A DNA stretch of 64,000 nt from the NCBI GenBank assembly GCA_947085525.1, contig CAMTWU010000002.1, positions 1-64,000 of the forward strand, given 5' to 3'. Numbering within the stretch: position 1 is the first letter of the stretch; every line of letters begins with the position of its first letter. Positions 51,960-59,525 of this stretch are shown one piece after another. A program made the position numbers and the translations under genes. Under the pieces are notes generated by a model that saw nothing but the letters and a program-made list of their open reading frames with translations, did no database searches and was not told the origin of the DNA. The stretch comes from JACPYF01 sp947085525. Lineage in GTDB: Bacteria; Patescibacteriota; Saccharimonadia; Saccharimonadales; Saccharimonadaceae.

Positions 51960-51966
51960 CCGACCA
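51960..51966 (+). repeat. Proposed attR core (CCGACCA)
   Basis: Second copy of the last seven bases of tRNA-Pro, lying between the displaced recombinase tail and the bcp start. It sets the right end of the element. Confidence 0.6.
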
Positions 51967-51979
51967 AGAAATTATATTT

Positions 51980-52444
51980 ATGACAATGCAAATTACTCCA
52001 TACCCAGCGCCAGATTTTTCGTTGACGGACGAAGCGGGAAAAACTCATAGCCTAAAAAATTATTCAGGCAGCTGGCTGGTACTGTATTTTTATCCGAAAG
52101 ACGAGACACCGGGTTGTACAACTCAAGCTTGTAGTTTACGGGATGCTCGCGATGACCTAACAGCACTAGGTGCCCAGGTTGTTGGTGTATCAAAGGACGA
52201 TGCCAGTAGTCACGAAAAGTTTAAAGCTAAACATACGCTGAACTTTACACTACTATCTGACCCAGATGCGAAAGTTATTGACGCATATGGTGCATGGGGT
52301 AAAAAGATGTTTGGCAAAGAGGGAATACTGCGAAAAACATTTATCATCGATCCAAATAGACAAGTTCAAAAAGTGTTTGGTCGCGCCAACCCAATTGGCC
52401 ATGGTGATGCCGTAGTTGAAGCGCTGAAAAAACTACAAGACTAG
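51980..52444 (+). CDS. bcp: Thioredoxin-dependent peroxiredoxin Bcp/PrxQ
   Basis: A 154-aa AhpC/TSA-fold peroxidase. The peroxidatic Cys is in KDETPGCTTQACSLRD, with the resolving Cys five residues later as in PrxQ enzymes. YPAPDFSLTDEAGK opens the fold and RKTFIIDPN comes later. The frame is open 36 nt upstream, but the ATG at 51980 (or 51986) fits the family start. The normal promoter or upstream region has been separated from tRNA-Pro by the inserted element. Confidence 0.93.
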   Translation: MTMQITPYPAPDFSLTDEAGKTHSLKNYSGSWLVLYFYPKDETPGCTTQACSLRDARDDLTALGAQVVGVSKDDASSHEKFKAKHTLNFTLLSDPDAKVIDAYGAWGKKMFGKEGILRKTFIIDPNRQVQKVFGRANPIGHGDAVVEALKKLQD

Positions 52445-52497
52445 GCTTTGCTCAACTAGTGGTATACTAATTCCATAAACAATTGGAGGATATCAAT

Positions 52498-53166
52498 ATG
52501 CCAGCGAAAGTAGGAGAAAAAAGTTTTATAACGACATGGCTACTCAGCCTGTTCTTAGGTGGATTAGGTGTTGATAGGTTCTATCTAGGTAAGGTAGGCA
52601 CAGGTATATTAAAACTATTAACTTTTGGTGGCTTGGGCGTATGGTATCTGATCGATCTCATAATGGTCATTACAAATGCTACAAGGGATAAAGATGGAGA
52701 TAAGCTTGAAGGCTATGAAAAAAATAAAGTTCTTGCCATAGTCGTAACTTTAGTAATTCTTGTACTTGGCATAGGGGCAAGCGCTATGAATTCTTCAAAA
52801 ACAAATACCATAAATACCCAAAGCAGTGTCACTCCTGAAGCTTCGCAGGAACAAAAGCAAGAAGTAATGAAGATAGATGTCAAAACTCTTGGTGATGCCT
52901 TTGATGCTAACCAGGTAGCTGCAGAAAAAGAATGGAGTGGTAAGCTTGTGGAATTTGCAGCTGAAATTACCAATATTAATGAAGGAAGACTTAGCTTTGC
53001 TGGAGATATAACATCTGATGAATATTCTATGACGCAAATATCATGTGAACTCAAGGATGAAGATCAAGCATTGAATGTTAAGAATGGTCAGACTATTACC
53101 GTACAAGGAGTGGTTGGAGAACAAACCATTGGAGTGATTAGCCTAGGTGACTGTACAGTTTTATAG
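52498..53166 (+). CDS. TM2-domain membrane protein with C-terminal OB-like domain
   Basis: A 222-aa protein. The TM2 domain (about residues 8-60) has TWLLSLFLGGLGVDRFYLGK and GGLGVWYLIDLIMV, two helices with the typical turn. A third TM lies at about 75-95. After a Ser/Thr/Gln linker, residues about 125-222 resemble the small beta-barrel (OB/tRNA_anti-like) domain seen in exported proteins with VKTLGDAFDANQVAAEKEW. The ATG at 52498 follows GGAGG by 8 nt; a preceding in-frame ATG overlaps that site. Function unknown. Confidence 0.72.
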   Translation: MPAKVGEKSFITTWLLSLFLGGLGVDRFYLGKVGTGILKLLTFGGLGVWYLIDLIMVITNATRDKDGDKLEGYEKNKVLAIVVTLVILVLGIGASAMNSSKTNTINTQSSVTPEASQEQKQEVMKIDVKTLGDAFDANQVAAEKEWSGKLVEFAAEITNINEGRLSFAGDITSDEYSMTQISCELKDEDQALNVKNGQTITVQGVVGEQTIGVISLGDCTVL

Positions 53167-53232
53167 ATAAAAGAGGTAATTCAGGTCATAGAGTTTAGGG
53201 ATACTATCTGACCTTTGCATAAATCAACTAAT

Positions 53233-53268
53233 AGATAAAAGACTTTCTTTTGTGAGAGTCTTTTATCT
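53233..53268. terminator. Bidirectional hairpin between convergent genes
   Basis: AGATAAAAGACTTTC (53233-53247) pairs with GAGAGTCTTTTATCT (53254-53268) with one mismatch and a 6-nt loop. It includes the stop codon of gatD and lies between two convergent genes. T-runs are inside the stem rather than after it, so strength is uncertain. Confidence 0.55.
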
Positions 53269-53979
53269 TGGGCGCTTGAGTGCGATTACTCTTGCCCGCT
53301 CTACTATATGATCGTCGAGTGTTTGTAGTTTTACATCACCGTACTTGCGCTTTACAGCTTTTGCTATGAGAAAGTCAGCGAGTCGTGGGTTTTTAGGTAG
53401 TAGCGATCCGTGCAGGTACGTTCCGATAACGTTTTTGTAACGGGCGCCTTCGCTGCCATCTTCACCATTGTTACCATCACCTCTTACAACTAGACCTAAG
53501 TATGCTTGATCTTCGTCTAGACGGGTTAGTCCACTGTGGTTTTCGTAACCTATTATTTCACCAAAATCCTCGCTCTTCGATACAATATTTCCGATCAAAC
53601 GCTTTGGTCCGCCATAGGTTTCTAGTTTGAATATACCAATTCCTTTTATTTGTTCGCCTTTATTAGTTTCGAAAAATCGACCGAATAATTGATATAAACC
53701 ACAGATCATCAGCATCGGTACACCGTCGTCAGCGAGTTTGTGTAAATGCGGTCCAATCTTGATCAAATCATCTTTGATTTTGTCTTGTCCACTATCTTGG
53801 CCGCCACCGCCAACTATCAAATCAACATCCGCAGGAAATTTGGAACCAGGATGATGTTCTAATAATTCAACTTTATAACCTCGCCATTCCAGACGACGCT
53901 TGAGGGTTAAAGTATTACCCCAGTCACCATAAATATTCATCTCACTAGGATAGAGTTGTAGCAGGCGAATAGTTTTCAT
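53263..53979 (-). CDS. gatD: Lipid II isoglutaminyl synthase glutamine amidotransferase subunit GatD
   Basis: A 238-aa class I (CobB/CobQ-type) glutaminase. It has LLQLYPSEMNIYGDWGN at the start, the nucleophile Cys93 in PMLMICGLYQLFG and the catalytic His in GTYLHGSLLPKNP. It supplies ammonia to MurT, which amidates the D-Glu of the peptidoglycan stem. The start at 53979 overlaps the murT stop by 4 nt. The pair is typical of Gram-positive walls, including Saccharibacteria. Confidence 0.9.
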   Translation of the reverse strand: MKTIRLLQLYPSEMNIYGDWGNTLTLKRRLEWRGYKVELLEHHPGSKFPADVDLIVGGGGQDSGQDKIKDDLIKIGPHLHKLADDGVPMLMICGLYQLFGRFFETNKGEQIKGIGIFKLETYGGPKRLIGNIVSKSEDFGEIIGYENHSGLTRLDEDQAYLGLVVRGDGNNGEDGSEGARYKNVIGTYLHGSLLPKNPRLADFLIAKAVKRKYGDVKLQTLDDHIVERARVIALKRPR

Positions 53980-55244
53980 AGTACACGCTCCAGATCTGTA
54001 TAATTTTGCAATTCTTTTCGTAGAGTTAGCATGGCGGTATAAGTACAAAAAATTCGCTTTGGTCGACCAGTTTCATTGACGAATGTATCGAGCGCTTTTT
54101 TCAGATCTGTATCTACATAATCAAACGTAACTTGGTCATACTGCAGGCGCAGCGCCATATCATACGCTCGCATACCGCTAACCATACGCACACCACTCTC
54201 GCGTAAACTATCGAACTCGACATCCCACAACCATGACATGTCCCGACCATCAGCGTAGTTATCGTTGATAGCGATCATTGTTGCAATATTGTCAGGCGAG
54301 AATGATTTTAGTCCTAAACGAAACCCACTAGGATTTTTAACGAGTACCAGCTCGAGTTCTTGACCGTGAATTATCATTTTTTCACCACGTCCAAATGCTG
54401 GCTTCACATCTGCAAGTGTAGTCAGTAGTTTTTTATCATCAATTTTGCTACCAACAATTTGTCGAACAAGGCTCAGCGCAGCAGCAGCATTGAGCACATT
54501 GTATATACCAGTAATATTGAGTTGAGTAGAAACCGGTTTTTTGCCGAGTAAAAAAGTCGCATTGCCACTAGAGAATTCTTTGACAATCACATCAGCTCCG
54601 ACACTGAGGGCGGGTTTTTTGACTTCACCACGCATCTCATCGTCTGATGGGAAATGATGTCGCAGATCCGGGTCTAAGCCGAAGTAATTGATATTAACAT
54701 TTTTGAGTGTTTTACCGATATTGAGTGTTTGTGGATCTTCACGGTTCAATACCACACCTTTTTTGGTGGTACGTGCGATTGTTGCTAGCATCTGGGTTGT
54801 GGTGTCGATTTCGCCAAAACGGTCTAACTGGTCACGCATAACATTGAGCAGTAAGCTATAAGTTGGTGGGACTTCACGTACGAAATGTACAGCATGTGCT
54901 TCGTCAAGCTCCAAGACTGCGATATCTGCGTCCAATATGCCCTGCTTATTAACTTTATCCAACAATGCTGATATAACGCCGCGTGTAAAATTACTACCAG
55001 TAGGGTTTGTAAAAACTTTTAACCCTTGGCTTTTGAGGAGCTCTGTCACCATTTTGGTTGTTGTTGTCTTGCCATTTGTACCACTAATAACTACGACACC
55101 GAGAGGAAGGCTGCTGAGCGTGTCTGACAAGAAATCCTTGTCCAGTTTTTCTACCACCAAACCCGGCAGTGCCGATCCACCACCACGCAGTCGGGAAATA
55201 TGTCTGACTGATTTACCTAGAATAGTTGTATGAGTCTTTCGCAT
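53976..55244 (-). CDS. murT: Lipid II isoglutaminyl synthase Mur-ligase subunit MurT
   Basis: A 422-aa Mur ligase-like ATPase with VVISGTNGKTTTTKMV (about 52-67), LELDEAHAVHFV, the central domain LNITGIYNVLNAAAALSL and the C-terminal DUF1727 part. The Cys4 zinc ribbon inserted in the central domain of the S. pneumoniae and S. aureus proteins is absent: no cysteine occurs before about residue 400. The ATG at 55244 follows TATAAT (55254-55259) by 9 nt and lies 25 nt after a strong terminator, so it has its own start. gatD overlaps by 4 nt. Confidence 0.9.
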   Translation of the reverse strand: MRKTHTTILGKSVRHISRLRGGGSALPGLVVEKLDKDFLSDTLSSLPLGVVVISGTNGKTTTTKMVTELLKSQGLKVFTNPTGSNFTRGVISALLDKVNKQGILDADIAVLELDEAHAVHFVREVPPTYSLLLNVMRDQLDRFGEIDTTTQMLATIARTTKKGVVLNREDPQTLNIGKTLKNVNINYFGLDPDLRHHFPSDDEMRGEVKKPALSVGADVIVKEFSSGNATFLLGKKPVSTQLNITGIYNVLNAAAALSLVRQIVGSKIDDKKLLTTLADVKPAFGRGEKMIIHGQELELVLVKNPSGFRLGLKSFSPDNIATMIAINDNYADGRDMSWLWDVEFDSLRESGVRMVSGMRAYDMALRLQYDQVTFDYVDTDLKKALDTFVNETGRPKRIFCTYTAMLTLRKELQNYTDLERVL

Positions 55245-55268
55245 GTATGTATGATTATACGCGTTCAA

Positions 55269-55335
55269 TAAAAAAAGAGCCACGCCCGAGAGAGAAAAGA
55301 CCGGGGGGCGGTCTCTCATCTCTCTCGGGGTGGCT
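55269..55335 (-). terminator. Strong structured terminator between the 47-aa gene and murT
   Basis: 55278-55294 pairs with 55320-55335 (AGCCAC-GCCCGAGAGAG with CTCTCTCGGG-GTGGCT, one bulge), and an inner GACCG/CGGTC stem sits in the loop. On the minus strand TTTTTTT follows (55276-55270). It ends transcription from the small gene at 55549 and isolates murT. Confidence 0.8.
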
Positions 55336-55405
55336 TTGCCTCAAATGCCGAGGCGGTTGCACCAATCGGGCGCTGCCAGACCCCAGGTGCCAATTGATGT
55401 CCTTA

Positions 55406-55549
55406 TCAAAAGATTTTGACGACGCCATATATAAGCGCAATTACGACGGGAGTTTGAATCATGAATCCAATGATTGCTCCACGAAAGAGACCTCCGTCGT
55501 AGCTGTCACGCTTGTTACTGGCTTGTGCAGGTGCGCGTTGTTTGTTCAT
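55406..55549 (-). CDS. Hidden 47-aa single-pass membrane protein
   Basis: An ORF too short for usual cut-offs. It begins ATG AAC AAA CAA, and the product has a polar N-terminus (NKQRAPAQASNKRDSYDGG) and one TM at about residues 23-45 (AIIGFMIQTPVVIALIYGVV). TGGAG lies 7 nt before the ATG. A promoter lies at 55591-55619 and a strong terminator follows. The complete transcription unit argues it is a real gene. Function unknown. Confidence 0.65.
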   Translation of the reverse strand: MNKQRAPAQASNKRDSYDGGLFRGAIIGFMIQTPVVIALIYGVVKIF

Positions 55550-55590
55550 GCTAACTCCATCCAGGTAGGCTCGATAAAGTTCTAATTGCT

Positions 55591-55619
55591 AGATTACGAC
55601 TATGTTGCGAAAAAGTCAA
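55591..55619 (-). promoter_or_regulatory. Promoter for the 47-aa gene
   Basis: On the minus strand TTGACT (55619-55614), 17 nt, TAATCT (55596-55591), giving a leader of about 35 nt with a ribosome binding site. Confidence 0.65.
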
Positions 55620-55664
55620 TTAATCAACAAACATAAACCTTGCCTTGAACAGATTCTAAAGTGT

Positions 55665-55670
55665 TACAAT
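55665..55670 (+). promoter_or_regulatory. Extended -10 (TGTTACAAT) for the clp-linked unit
   Basis: TACAAT preceded by TGT ends 7 nt before the ATG at 55678, without a ribosome binding site. Confidence 0.45.
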
Positions 55671-55677
55671 AGAGCAT

Positions 55678-56055
55678 ATGTTTATAGTGGGCTTAGTTAT
55701 ATGGTGGTACGGCGCTGGCTGGAAGAAATTCGGGCAAATCTTGATAGATAAGTTGATAGCGACCGAAGATTTTTTCTCGATAGATATGCTACTGGGGAGT
55801 ATATTTGCTCCGTTCAAACAAATATCTGCTTCGTCTGGTTCGAATGGAACTTTGCAAATGAAGATACAGGCATGGTTAGACAGGCAGTTTTCGAGATTGA
55901 TCGGTGCTATTATTCGTCTACTACTTATCATAGTAGGCGCAGGCTGGTTATTGCTACAAATGACAATCGATATATTGTTGATGATTTTGTGGCCAATTTT
56001 GCCGCTACTGCCAATTATCGGACTAGTTGCATCGATCGGAGGGTTGTTGTTATGA
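55678..56055 (+). CDS. Small membrane protein upstream of the Clp-like ATPase
   Basis: A 125-aa protein with a TM or amphipathic start (FIVGLVIWWYGAGWKKF), a middle with LLGSIFAPFKQISASSG, and two strong C-terminal TM helices at about 75-97 and 100-124. The stop overlaps the ATPase ATG (ATGA), so production is coupled. It is a likely partner or membrane platform for that ATPase. The family is not recognised by name. Confidence 0.65.
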   Translation: MFIVGLVIWWYGAGWKKFGQILIDKLIATEDFFSIDMLLGSIFAPFKQISASSGSNGTLQMKIQAWLDRQFSRLIGAIIRLLLIIVGAGWLLLQMTIDILLMILWPILPLLPIIGLVASIGGLLL

Positions 56056-58505
56056 CTAGCAATACAACCTTTAACTACTATTCTCAGCGAGCCCGTGACG
56101 CGCGCCTAGCTAGACTGTTTAACACACCGATCCGCGCTGCGTTACTAGCCAGTATCGTACTGTTCATTTTGACAGGCATTATTCTGGTTCTAGTCCTGAG
56201 GTCTAGCAGTGGGTGGTTTATTACGTCATTGGCGGCGCTGCCTGTGATTGTGTATGTCTGGTGGAAGCTATATCTGCGTGATATACCCACAGCAAAAAAT
56301 CCATCAATTGATGCACAGCTAGACGGCAAGCTTTTGGGTCTTTTACCCGCGAAGCCAACCCCGCAAGACATAGGCAAGTCTGTGTCGCAAACTAACGGTG
56401 GGCAGTTTTTCTCTGCAAGATTTGGGATAGGTTCAATGTTCATGAGTGAGCTAGCCAGCAAAGATGAGGCGCTAACCGCGCAGGTTTGGCAAGCTGCAGT
56501 CACGATCAAAGAGCAACAAAAACTAGATATTATTTCTAGCACGGTTGTAGTGGCAGCTTTGGTAGAAACACACCCTAGTATGCAGCAAGTGCTCAACCAT
56601 TTGCAGCTAGAACCAGGTGATGTGGTAGCGGGTGTGAATTGGTATCATCATATCCAAGACCTGATTGCTGCGCAAAAGAAACCAAAACGAACAGGTGGTG
56701 TTGGACGCGATTTGTCCTTTGGTTATATGAATTTGATCAGACAATTTGGCGTTAATATTAGCGAACAAATTTCTCGAAATGGATTATTGTCGGTCGAGAT
56801 CGAATCGCACAAAAGTGCACTAGAGCAAATGATCCAGACATTTAGTGCGAAGGGTAGACAAAATATTGCGTTAATAGGTGCGACTGGTGCAGGCAAGACA
56901 ACTCTAGTTCATGCGTTTGCTGAGAAACTGCTCGATGGTGGTAGCAAGCTACCTGCTAACTTGAAGTTTCGTCAGGTCATCATGCTCGACCCTAGTGCAT
57001 TAATCTCAGCTGCACCAGGGCGAGGACAGCTAGAAGGTTTGATCAATCAGGTGTTAGTTGAAGCTTATAGGGCCAAAAATGTCATTGTATGTCTAGATGA
57101 CGCACATTTATTTTTTGAAGAAGGTGTTGGTTCGGTAGATATTAGTAATGTACTGCTGCCGATTTTAGAAGGTGGTGGACTACGAATGATACTGACTATG
57201 GATGAGCAAAAATATCTGCAAATTTCTCAGCGTAAGCCAAGTTTAGCTAATGCGCTGAACCGAGTTGTTGTAGCCGAAGCAAACCGCGAGGAAACAATCA
57301 AAGTCATGCAAGACCAATTGATCATGACTGAGTTTTCTCACAAAGTAACCTATACTTACCAGGCATTACAGGAAGCTTATCGTTTGAGTGAACGATATGT
57401 TCATGAGCTTGCACAGCCTGGTCGCGCATTCAAACTGTTAGAATCTGCAGCTGGATATTCTGATGGTGGATTGGTCACAGCGTTGTCTGTCCAAAATACA
57501 ATCGAGCAGACAATGAATATTAAGGTTGGTGTGGCTAATAACCAAGACGAGAAAGACAAGCTACTAAACCTAGAGCAAAAAATACATGAACGTATGATCA
57601 ATCAAACTCGCGCGGTGTCAGTTGTCAGTGATGCGCTGCGACGTGCACGTGCAGGGGTACGAAATGAAAATCGACCAATTGGTACGTTTCTATTCCTAGG
57701 TCCAACTGGTGTTGGTAAGACTGAGCTTTCTAAAGCGTTAGCTGATGTGTATTTCGGTGGTGAAGATAAAATTGCTCGAATAGATATGAATGAATATGTC
57801 AAAGCCGATGACGTATCACGCCTGATTGCTGATGGTGCCGATGATCCACATTCATTAACTGCACAGGTTATGAAGCAACCGTTTTCAGTCATCTTGCTGG
57901 ATGAGATAGAGAAGGCACATCCAAATGTACTCACGACATTGTTGCAGGTACTGGATGAAGGAATACTACGTGATATTAAAAACCGAGAAGTCAGTTTTCG
58001 CGATGCAATTATTATCGCCACATCAAATGCCGGTGCGGATCGCATACGTGAACATATTGAAGCTGGCGAGCAACTAGAACAGTTCGAAGAGCAATTTACC
58101 AATGAGCTGATTTCGTCGAACCAATTCAAGCCTGAGTTCCTAAACCGTTTTGATGAGATTGTACTATTCCGTCCGCTAGAAAAACCGGAACTATTGCAGG
58201 TGATTGACCTGATATTAAAGGGCGTTAACAAAAATATGGCGCTGCAGAAAATTACGGTCACAGTTGATAATGATGCCAAGGAGCTATTAGTAGAACAAGG
58301 TTACGACCCACGTCTCGGTGCACGTCCTATGCGACGTGTGGTGCAGCGCAGTGTTGAAAACCTGGTTGCCAAGACTATGTTGAGTGGTAGTGTGCAGCCT
58401 GGCAGTACTATTAATGTGATAAAGGCTGATATTGAAGCGGCTGGCAATCAACGAAAGGCTCCGACTAGTAATTTAGTCCCGCCAACTAACACTGAACAAA
58501 AATAA
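56052..58505 (+). CDS. Membrane-anchored double-AAA ATPase of the ClpB/ClpC family
   Basis: An 817-aa protein. Two TM helices lie at about 29-49 and 54-73, then a Clp-N-like helical region at about 85-240. AAA module 1 has Walker A GATGAGKTTLV and a variant Walker B VIVCLDDAHLF (Asp-Asp instead of Asp-Glu). AAA module 2 is canonical: GPTGVGKTELSKALA, VILLDEIEKAHPNV, ATSNAGADRI and the small domain GARPMRRVVQRSVE. The ClpC/ClpX-type IGF/VGF loop for ClpP binding is not seen between ATSNAG and FKPEFLNRFD. So it is probably a membrane unfoldase or disaggregase rather than part of a protease. Confidence 0.82.
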   Translation: MTSNTTFNYYSQRARDARLARLFNTPIRAALLASIVLFILTGIILVLVLRSSSGWFITSLAALPVIVYVWWKLYLRDIPTAKNPSIDAQLDGKLLGLLPAKPTPQDIGKSVSQTNGGQFFSARFGIGSMFMSELASKDEALTAQVWQAAVTIKEQQKLDIISSTVVVAALVETHPSMQQVLNHLQLEPGDVVAGVNWYHHIQDLIAAQKKPKRTGGVGRDLSFGYMNLIRQFGVNISEQISRNGLLSVEIESHKSALEQMIQTFSAKGRQNIALIGATGAGKTTLVHAFAEKLLDGGSKLPANLKFRQVIMLDPSALISAAPGRGQLEGLINQVLVEAYRAKNVIVCLDDAHLFFEEGVGSVDISNVLLPILEGGGLRMILTMDEQKYLQISQRKPSLANALNRVVVAEANREETIKVMQDQLIMTEFSHKVTYTYQALQEAYRLSERYVHELAQPGRAFKLLESAAGYSDGGLVTALSVQNTIEQTMNIKVGVANNQDEKDKLLNLEQKIHERMINQTRAVSVVSDALRRARAGVRNENRPIGTFLFLGPTGVGKTELSKALADVYFGGEDKIARIDMNEYVKADDVSRLIADGADDPHSLTAQVMKQPFSVILLDEIEKAHPNVLTTLLQVLDEGILRDIKNREVSFRDAIIIATSNAGADRIREHIEAGEQLEQFEEQFTNELISSNQFKPEFLNRFDEIVLFRPLEKPELLQVIDLILKGVNKNMALQKITVTVDNDAKELLVEQGYDPRLGARPMRRVVQRSVENLVAKTMLSGSVQPGSTINVIKADIEAAGNQRKAPTSNLVPPTNTEQK

Positions 58506-58531
58506 ACCTCCTGATAACGAGGAGGTTTATT
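58501..58531. terminator. Bidirectional terminator between the Clp-like gene and the secreted protein gene
   Basis: AATAAACCTCC (58501-58511) pairs perfectly with GGAGGTTTATT (58521-58531) around a 9-nt loop. It contains the Clp-like stop codon and lies between two convergent genes. Confidence 0.75.
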
Positions 58532-58546
58532 TAGATAAAATAGCTC

Positions 58547-59380
58547 TTAGTTTTGGCTAACTATAAAGCTGACACAATCACCCTGATTTTTAAATACAGG
58601 TGTGTTGAATGTTTTCCATCCATCATTTTTACAAGATTGTTTAGTTGTTGGACTGATTGCTGGCTCAAAGTCAAAAACTTTTGTGCTAGCTGCTGTACCA
58701 AAAACGACCTTGTCTATGTTTTCTGTGTAGCCATTTGCGTATGGTTCACCGACACGAAGACCAAGGAAAGGATCTGATATACGTATGCGTACTCCGTTAT
58801 AATCGCTCAAAATCTGACTCCAAGTTTTTGGTGTGCTTCCAGCCCCACCAGTAACAGGCCAAGTTGCTCCAGAATATGTCCATAGTGCATTACCACCGTT
58901 GATAGCATCCCACTGTTTCCAGTTATCCTGTGTGACAACTCCATTATTTGCAGGTACGAATGTTAATCGACGTTGCCAAGTATCAGTACCGTTAAAATCG
59001 ACGTTAAATTGCAGATATGCAGAACGTTGTGATCCAACACCCGCACCGTTACCAGTTAGGGGATTGTAAGTACTGTATTTTAGCTCTGTAATATCAGAAA
59101 GAGCAGTACCACCAAACTGATAAGTTGCTATATTTTTTCGTTGAGTACCACTAACACTCATTTGAACACTACCAGAACCTAGTGGTGGAGTAGCTGGGCC
59201 ACTAACAAAACTACCTAGTGTATTGTTTATTGTGTCATTTTCATCATTGTAAAAAAACCATGATTGCATATTGCTCGGGGTTACAACCGTTGATGCTGCG
59301 TATGCTGCTGTTGGTACCGCCACAAGTCCCAGTACCGCCACAGCCATACTTGCCATTAATAATTTAATTCTTGATTTCAC
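58547..59380 (-). CDS. Secreted protein, unknown function
   Basis: A 277-aa exported protein with a clear Sec signal peptide (hydrophobic MASMAVAVLGLVAVP, cleavage after AAYAA at about residue 29). The mature part is Trp/Asn/Gly-rich and looks all-beta, with a final two-Cys segment (KQSCKNDGWKTFNTPVFKNQ followed by GDCVSF) that probably forms a disulfide. The start is GTG at 59380, seven nt after AAAGGAGG, one of the best ribosome binding sites in the window. The C-terminal Cys module resembles short tails repeated in other CPR secreted proteins. Confidence 0.72.
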   Translation of the reverse strand: MKSRIKLLMASMAVAVLGLVAVPTAAYAASTVVTPSNMQSWFFYNDENDTINNTLGSFVSGPATPPLGSGSVQMSVSGTQRKNIATYQFGGTALSDITELKYSTYNPLTGNGAGVGSQRSAYLQFNVDFNGTDTWQRRLTFVPANNGVVTQDNWKQWDAINGGNALWTYSGATWPVTGGAGSTPKTWSQILSDYNGVRIRISDPFLGLRVGEPYANGYTENIDKVVFGTAASTKVFDFEPAISPTTKQSCKNDGWKTFNTPVFKNQGDCVSFIVSQN

Positions 59381-59427
59381 TATAATCCTCCTTTTAGTAC
59401 TTCAATCATAACACGTATAATTTTAAG

Positions 59428-59504
59428 TGGTGCCCCGGGTAGGATTCGAACCTACGACCTTGAGCTTAGAAGTCTCCTGCTCTATCCAGCTGAGCTACCA
59501 GGGC
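59428..59504 (-). tRNA. tRNA-Arg (UCU)
   Basis: A 77-nt cloverleaf on the minus strand. The acceptor GCCCTGG pairs with CCGGGGC (one G-U), the D arm is GCTC/GAGC, the loop is CTTCTAA with anticodon TCT, the T arm is GTAGG-TTCGAAT-CCTAC and CCA is encoded. The anticodon stem GGAGA/GCTCA has only three Watson-Crick pairs, which is weak. Confidence 0.9.
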
Positions 59505-59525
59505 GCGTAAACAATATTATAGAGG

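Larger units (their letters stand above)
47221..51966. mobile_element. Integrated serine-recombinase element with an EcoRI-family restriction-modification pair
   Basis: About 4.7 kb between two CCGACCA copies: one is the 3' end of tRNA-Pro (47221-47227), the other lies 13 nt before the bcp ATG (51960-51966). Contents in order: large serine recombinase (-), HTH/excisionase-like gene (+), D12 adenine methyltransferase (+), EcoRI-like endonuclease (-), a 68-codon ORF (-) and an orphan recombinase 3' end (-). Removing the segment would place bcp directly after tRNA-Pro. No phage structural, plasmid replication or transfer genes are present, so it would need helper functions to spread. Confidence 0.75.

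Noticed and set aside
51790..52050. 86-codon plus-strand ORF at the right end of the element
   Set aside because: It lies opposite the recombinase tail and runs out of frame into bcp; the minus-strand reading has a clear explanation.
57602..58279. 225-codon minus-strand ORF inside the Clp-like gene
   Set aside because: Serine-rich shadow of a conserved AAA domain; no ribosome binding site or domain.
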